DNA of 10,198 nt from Opitutaceae bacterium (GTDB lineage Bacteria; Verrucomicrobiota; Verrucomicrobiae; Opitutales; Opitutaceae), in contig JAISAX010000831.1 in NCBI GenBank assembly GCA_031266495.1, positions 1-10,198 of the forward strand, written 5' to 3'. The position numbers and the translations under genes are program-made. The notes beneath the pieces were generated by a model, which searched no databases, was not told where the DNA came from, and saw nothing but the letters and a program-made list of their open reading frames with translations. Below, piece by piece: positions 6,970 to 10,198 of the stretch (position 1 is its first letter; every line of letters starts with the position of its first letter).

Positions 6970-7797
6970 ATGACCCAGCCACGTGATACCCGTCCGCCAC
7001 CGGAAACCGCCACCGCCACCGGTGACGCCGCGCCCGCTGACCCGGCCGCATCGGCAACGTGTCTCCTCCCTCCCCTCCCCCCCCCCCCCTCCCCCCCCGC
7101 AACGACCGGCCCGCGCAAGAAACCCGCGCGCATCCATCAGGTGAACGGACTGAAACGCGCCGCGCTCTGGCCCCTCGCCGTTTTCCTGCACCTCTGGAAT
7201 GCCACCCTCCACGTCACCACCGGCCCGGCTTCCGCAAGCCTGTTCACCCGGACCGACCGCCCTTTCTCCTTCGCGCTCTGGCACAACCGCACCTTCATCA
7301 TCGCCGACCAGGCCGCCCGTTTCCGTCCGACCCGCCCCCTCCATGCGCTCACCAGCGCCAGCAAGGACGGCGCACTCATGGGAGCCTTTCTGGAAATGCT
7401 CGGCATCCGGGTCATTCGCGGCTCCAGCAGCAACTACGGACGCGAGGCCGCCACCGCCCTGATCGCCGCGCTCCGTCGCGGCTCCGACATCGGCCTCACG
7501 CCCGACGGCCCCCGCGGCCCGCGTTACACCGTGAAACCCGGCACCGTCATCGTCGCCAAAAACGGCCGTTCGCCCATCGTGGCCTTCGGCGCCGCCTTCG
7601 AATCGGCCTGGATCCTGCGAAGCTGGGACGGCTTTCGCATCCCGCGACCGTTCTCGCGCGTCCACCTTTACGGCCGCCTCATCTCCCTCGAAGAAATGGC
7701 CGACACCGCCGCCGCCATCGCCGCGCTCGCCGCCACGCTGAAAGCCCTCAATCCCGACGTGGAAGAAGACCCCCGCCGCCTCGACCGGGTCATATAA
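6970..7797 (+). CDS. Lysophospholipid acyltransferase-like protein (DUF374 family)
   Basis: The C-terminal 220 residues match DUF374, the acyltransferase-like family related to lipid A and phospholipid acyltransferases. Blocks seen are FALWHNRTFI (His codon 7282-7284), TSASKDG (7351-7371), VIRGSSSNYG, LTPDGPRGPRYTVKPG (around 7495-7540) and LRSWDGFRIPRPFS. The likely role is transfer of an acyl chain to an envelope lipid at the inner membrane, with a hydrophobic stretch near WPLAVFLHLW as anchor. The start is uncertain. Candidates are GTG 6931, ATG 6970 (used here, 275 residues) and GTG 7141, which gives 218 residues, the usual family length, and would leave the Pro/Thr-rich, poly-C-encoded segment untranslated. 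None has a Shine-Dalgarno. It is divergent from smr and convergent with the cyclase gene. Confidence 0.87.
   Translation: MTQPRDTRPPPETATATGDAAPADPAASATCLLPPLPPPPSPPATTGPRKKPARIHQVNGLKRAALWPLAVFLHLWNATLHVTTGPASASLFTRTDRPFSFALWHNRTFIIADQAARFRPTRPLHALTSASKDGALMGAFLEMLGIRVIRGSSSNYGREAATALIAALRRGSDIGLTPDGPRGPRYTVKPGTVIVAKNGRSPIVAFGAAFESAWILRSWDGFRIPRPFSRVHLYGRLISLEEMADTAAAIAALAATLKALNPDVEEDPRRLDRVI
7068..7098 (+). repeat. Poly-C tract (C3-T-C4-T-C13-T-C8) at the 5' end of the acyltransferase gene
   Basis: Four cytosine runs of 3, 4, 13 and 8 are separated by single thymines. The minus strand therefore carries four G runs with one-base loops, a textbook G-quadruplex pattern, lying about 180 bp upstream of the smr start on that gene's coding strand. 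In the plus frame it encodes a proline stretch before the acyltransferase domain. If translation starts upstream, any length change not divisible by three would put the domain out of frame. Confidence 0.92.
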
Positions 7798-7802
7798 GTC
7801 GT

Positions 7803-7927
7803 ATAAGTCGAAGGTCAAAAGTCGGAAGGTCGAAAGTCGTCAGCGGCCCGCTCCAGCGGGCCATCCTTGAGAAATGCTCCGCGCAGCGGAGCCTCTGACG
7901 ACCTTCGACTTTCGACCTTCGACTTAT
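7803..7927. repeat. 125-bp composite inverted repeat with two nested hairpins
   Basis: The left arm (7803-7843) pairs with the right arm (7895-7927) as 14 bp, a mismatch, 7 bp, a 1-nt bulge, 7 bp, a 7-nt bulge and 4 bp. Both arms are built from degenerate heptamers of the type GTCGAAG/GTCGAAA, the left with one extra unit. Between them lie two perfect hairpins: GGCCCGCT-CC-AGCGGGCC (7845-7862) and GCTCCGC-GCA-GCGGAGC (7876-7892). This is a REP/MITE-like architecture with no coding potential. The right end overlaps the cyclase stop codon (7924-7926). Confidence 0.85.
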
Positions 7928-7931
7928 TTTT
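7803..7931 (+). terminator. Probable intrinsic terminator of the acyltransferase gene
   Basis: The outer stem of the inverted repeat begins 6 bp after the acyltransferase stop and its descending arm runs straight into TTTTT (7927-7931), the arrangement of an intrinsic terminator for plus-strand transcription. Reading on the minus strand, the stem is followed by mixed sequence without a T run, so termination of the cyclase transcript is less clear. Confidence 0.6.
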
Positions 7932-10198
7932 CCCGCATCCGGTAGCTGCCGTCCCAGTCGCCCCACGGCGGATTCGTCTGCAACTCGCTCACCATTCCGA
8001 GCAATGCCAGCGACGGGTTCAGGGTCACGCCGGGCACCTCACCCGGCTTGTGCGGCTCCAGCCTCGCGCTCTCGCGAAATGCCGCGCGCGCGCCCGCCCA
8101 ATCGCGTTCGTTGTAGCAACGCAGCCCCAGACCGAAAATCCGCAGGCACTCGTGCGTCTCCGCCGACACCTGCTCGCGCAACCCGACCACCTCGTAAATC
8201 TCCACCGGTTGGGAACGCCCCATCACGACCGTGTTGTTGAGCCGGCGAAACACCACGCGCTCCGGCTCCACCGCCTCGCAACCGGCCTTCGTCGCCGCCG
8301 TGCACAGCGTGACCACGCCCCACTGCCGCGCCGCCGATTCCAGACGCGCCGCGAGGTTCACCGTGTCGCCCATCATCGTGTAGTTGAAACGCGTGCGGCT
8401 GCCCATGTTTCCGACGACCGCCCTCCCGCTGTTAAGCCCGATGCGCGTGTGCAGGCCGGCCATCTCCGCCGGCAAGTTGCGATGCATCTCCGAGACCCAT
8501 TGCCGGCGCAGCGCCCCCAGCCGCTCCTGCACCCGCAAGGCCGTGATGCAGGCCCGGTGCGCGTGGTCGGGCAACGCCACCGGCGCGCCGAACATCGCCA
8601 CCACGGCGTCGCCCACGAACTTGTCGAGCGTGCCGCCCTGCGCCTGCACCATGTCGGCGCACGTGCCAAGGTATTCGTTCATCAGCCCGACCAGTTGCGT
8701 CGGTGTCAGTTTTTCGGATACGGAGGCGAACATCTGCACGTCGCTGAAATACGCCGTGATCTCCTCCTCCACCCCGCCCAGTTTCGGCTCCTCGCCGCTC
8801 TCCACGAGCCGCTTCACCACCTCGGGCGAGACATACGAGCCGAACATGCCCTGCAACCGGTTGCGCTGCCGCCGTTCGACGATCACCTGCACGCCCAGCC
8901 CGGCGAAACCGGCCGAAAGCGCCCCGCCCACCGGGGCCGCCAGCGGCAGCGCCCAGTCCAGCTTCGAGAACGCCACGAACACCAGCACCACGTATGCCGC
9001 CCCCAGGACAATCGCGATGATCCGCTCCCACCGCCCCGCGGCTCCGGCGAATCCCCGTGTCGTCAGGTACCCCGCTGCTCCGGTGACCAGCCACGCCAGC
9101 CACCACGGCGGGTAACGCAGGAACCGGTCCGCCGCGAGGCTCTTGAGGACGTTGCCGTAAATCCCCACCTTCGGCACGGGTTGCCGGTCGAAGGGCGTCG
9201 GGGCCAGGTCGTGCATCAGCCGGTCCGTCGCCCCGATCAAGACCACCGCGTCCCGGAACCCCTCCTGTCCGAAAAACTCCCTCGCCGCCGCGCGCTCCGC
9301 CCCGTTTTCCGAATCGAGCATGCCCGCGTACGTATATACGTCCGCGAAGCTGACCCGCGGATTTTGTCCCTCCGCCTTCCATGCCGAGAACCAGTTGACC
9401 GGTATGAACTGTCCGTCAAGGAGCGGGATCCTGCGAACGACTTTCCCGGCTGTATCCGCGATTTCGATACGGTTGGGGCGAATCCGTATCCCGTCTTTGG
9501 GTACGCCCCACCGGAGCCGGGCCAGTTCCAGCGACATGTGCAGCACGGTGCTTCCGTCCGGCAGGGGCGCGAACATGGGCACGAAACGCGTGCCATTGCC
9601 GAGCGTGTCGATCAGTCCCTGGTAGGGCGCGGGCCGCCATTGTCCATCCGGCCCTTTCCATCGCGGACGTTCGGGATAATCCGCCGGAGTGCTGCCCGCC
9701 GGCGGGATCTCGACCGGCAGGGCATTGCCCTCCGCATCGCGCTTGATCGCCCCGGTGTAGGCCGCGGCCAGCACGACCGGCGGCGGCGGGTCGCCGAACA
9801 AAAATCCGCCCAGTTCCGCGTTTCCGCGATCCCAGGCCGCGCGGTTGACGACATGCGGCATTCCGGCTTCCGACATGAGCACATCGATCCCGATCGCCTT
9901 TACCTTCGCCTCGTTGAGCAGGGCCTTGCACACGACGGCAAACCGGTCCCGGTTCCATGGAAAATTGCCCAGTTCGTCGATCGCCTGCGAATCGATGTCC
10001 ACGTAAACGATATTCACCGGCGCCTCAAGGGTGCCTCGCCACCGGAAACGCCGGTCCAGTACTTCATCCTTGATTACATCCAGGTCATCGGACGTATCCA
10101 GCCATGCCCACAGCAATGCCAGCGGCAGGAGGGCCACTGCCAGCCACTGGCCGCGCCAGCGCCGCCGCCTCTGTTGCGGCGTGATCCTGCCGGTGTCG
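7924..10198 (-). CDS. CHASE2-domain adenylate cyclase (5' end beyond the window)
   Basis: This is a membrane sensor that makes cAMP from ATP. The frame is open to the right edge; residues here are counted from the GTG at 10137, but codons upstream (DTGRITPQQRRRRWRGQW) look coding and positive-inside, so the start is probably just off-window. Order: N-terminal helix (LAVALLPLALLWAWL), CHASE2 extracytoplasmic sensor to about 340, three helices at about 344-360, 371-388 and 393-419, then a class III cyclase domain (about 455-645) without HAMP. Catalytic residues are intact: metal-binding D466 (YFSDVQ) and D510 (KFVGDAVV), adenine-selecting K506 and T592 (GDTVN), transition-state N594 and R598. 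A C-terminal segment from about 655 (CLRIFGLGLRCYNERDWAGARAAFRESARL) looks TPR-like. The ligand is unknown. Confidence 0.93.
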   Translation of the reverse strand, partial: DTGRITPQQRRRRWRGQWLAVALLPLALLWAWLDTSDDLDVIKDEVLDRRFRWRGTLEAPVNIVYVDIDSQAIDELGNFPWNRDRFAVVCKALLNEAKVKAIGIDVLMSEAGMPHVVNRAAWDRGNAELGGFLFGDPPPPVVLAAAYTGAIKRDAEGNALPVEIPPAGSTPADYPERPRWKGPDGQWRPAPYQGLIDTLGNGTRFVPMFAPLPDGSTVLHMSLELARLRWGVPKDGIRIRPNRIEIADTAGKVVRRIPLLDGQFIPVNWFSAWKAEGQNPRVSFADVYTYAGMLDSENGAERAAAREFFGQEGFRDAVVLIGATDRLMHDLAPTPFDRQPVPKVGIYGNVLKSLAADRFLRYPPWWLAWLVTGAAGYLTTRGFAGAAGRWERIIAIVLGAAYVVLVFVAFSKLDWALPLAAPVGGALSAGFAGLGVQVIVERRQRNRLQGMFGSYVSPEVVKRLVESGEEPKLGGVEEEITAYFSDVQMFASVSEKLTPTQLVGLMNEYLGTCADMVQAQGGTLDKFVGDAVVAMFGAPVALPDHAHRACITALRVQERLGALRRQWVSEMHRNLPAEMAGLHTRIGLNSGRAVVGNMGSRTRFNYTMMGDTVNLAARLESAARQWGVVTLCTAATKAGCEAVEPERVVFRRLNNTVVMGRSQPVEIYEVVGLREQVSAETHECLRIFGLGLRCYNERDWAGARAAFRESARLEPHKPGEVPGVTLNPSLALLGMVSELQTNPPWGDWDGSYRMREK

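Noticed and set aside
6454..7818. 454-codon minus-strand frame across smr and the acyltransferase gene
   Set aside because: It is a Gly/Arg-rich shadow: part of it is an out-of-frame reading of the Smr domain and the rest is antisense to the DUF374 motifs.
7059..7898. 279-codon plus-strand frame overlapping the acyltransferase gene
   Set aside because: It is a Pro/Arg/His-rich out-of-frame reading of the DUF374 gene; the recognised motifs are in the other frame.
7803..7927. CRISPR array or attachment site
   Set aside because: The short heptamers have no regular spacers and form inverted arms; no integrase or cas gene is present.

Overview
The window is GC-rich (coding regions are strongly GC3-biased) and carries ordinary Gram-negative-type bacterial genes. 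Complex I genes in nuoM-nuoN order, a DUF374 acyltransferase, a CHASE2 adenylate cyclase, an almost complete lack of Shine-Dalgarno sequences and GC-rich simple repeats would all suit a Verrucomicrobiota member such as an Opitutaceae. That taxonomic guess is inference; no rRNA or marker gene is present to settle it.

Layout. Positions 1-3329 (+ strand) hold the membrane arm of NADH:quinone oxidoreductase: the last residues of a membrane protein (probably NuoL), then complete nuoM and nuoN. The first junction contains a C13 homopolymer and a 7-bp tandem repeat. Positions 3367-6887 (- strand) read, in transcription order, smr-domain gene (6887-6501), a secreted HEAT-repeat protein broken by a one-base frameshift (6394-4663), and an AAA/DUF4143 ATPase (4539-3367) preceded by a long stem-loop. 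Positions 6970-7797 (+ strand) encode a DUF374 lysophospholipid acyltransferase-like protein whose N-terminal part contains a second C13 tract. Positions 7803-7931 form a composite inverted repeat with two internal hairpins and a terminator-like T run, lying between convergent genes. Positions 7924-10198 (- strand) encode a CHASE2-adenylate cyclase that runs off the right edge.

How the genes work together. NuoM and NuoN are the two antiporter-like proton-pumping subunits and are clearly co-transcribed. The remaining genes are single-purpose (DNA/RNA maintenance, envelope lipid, cAMP signalling) and show no evidence of a joint pathway. The ATPase and HEAT genes look visibly less GC-rich than their neighbours and may be accessory insertions. 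I did not find a convincing new multi-gene system. The most interesting signals are non-coding: two C13 tracts, one able to switch a lipid acyltransferase; heptamer-based repeats; a stem-loop around the ATPase start; and the nested inverted repeat.
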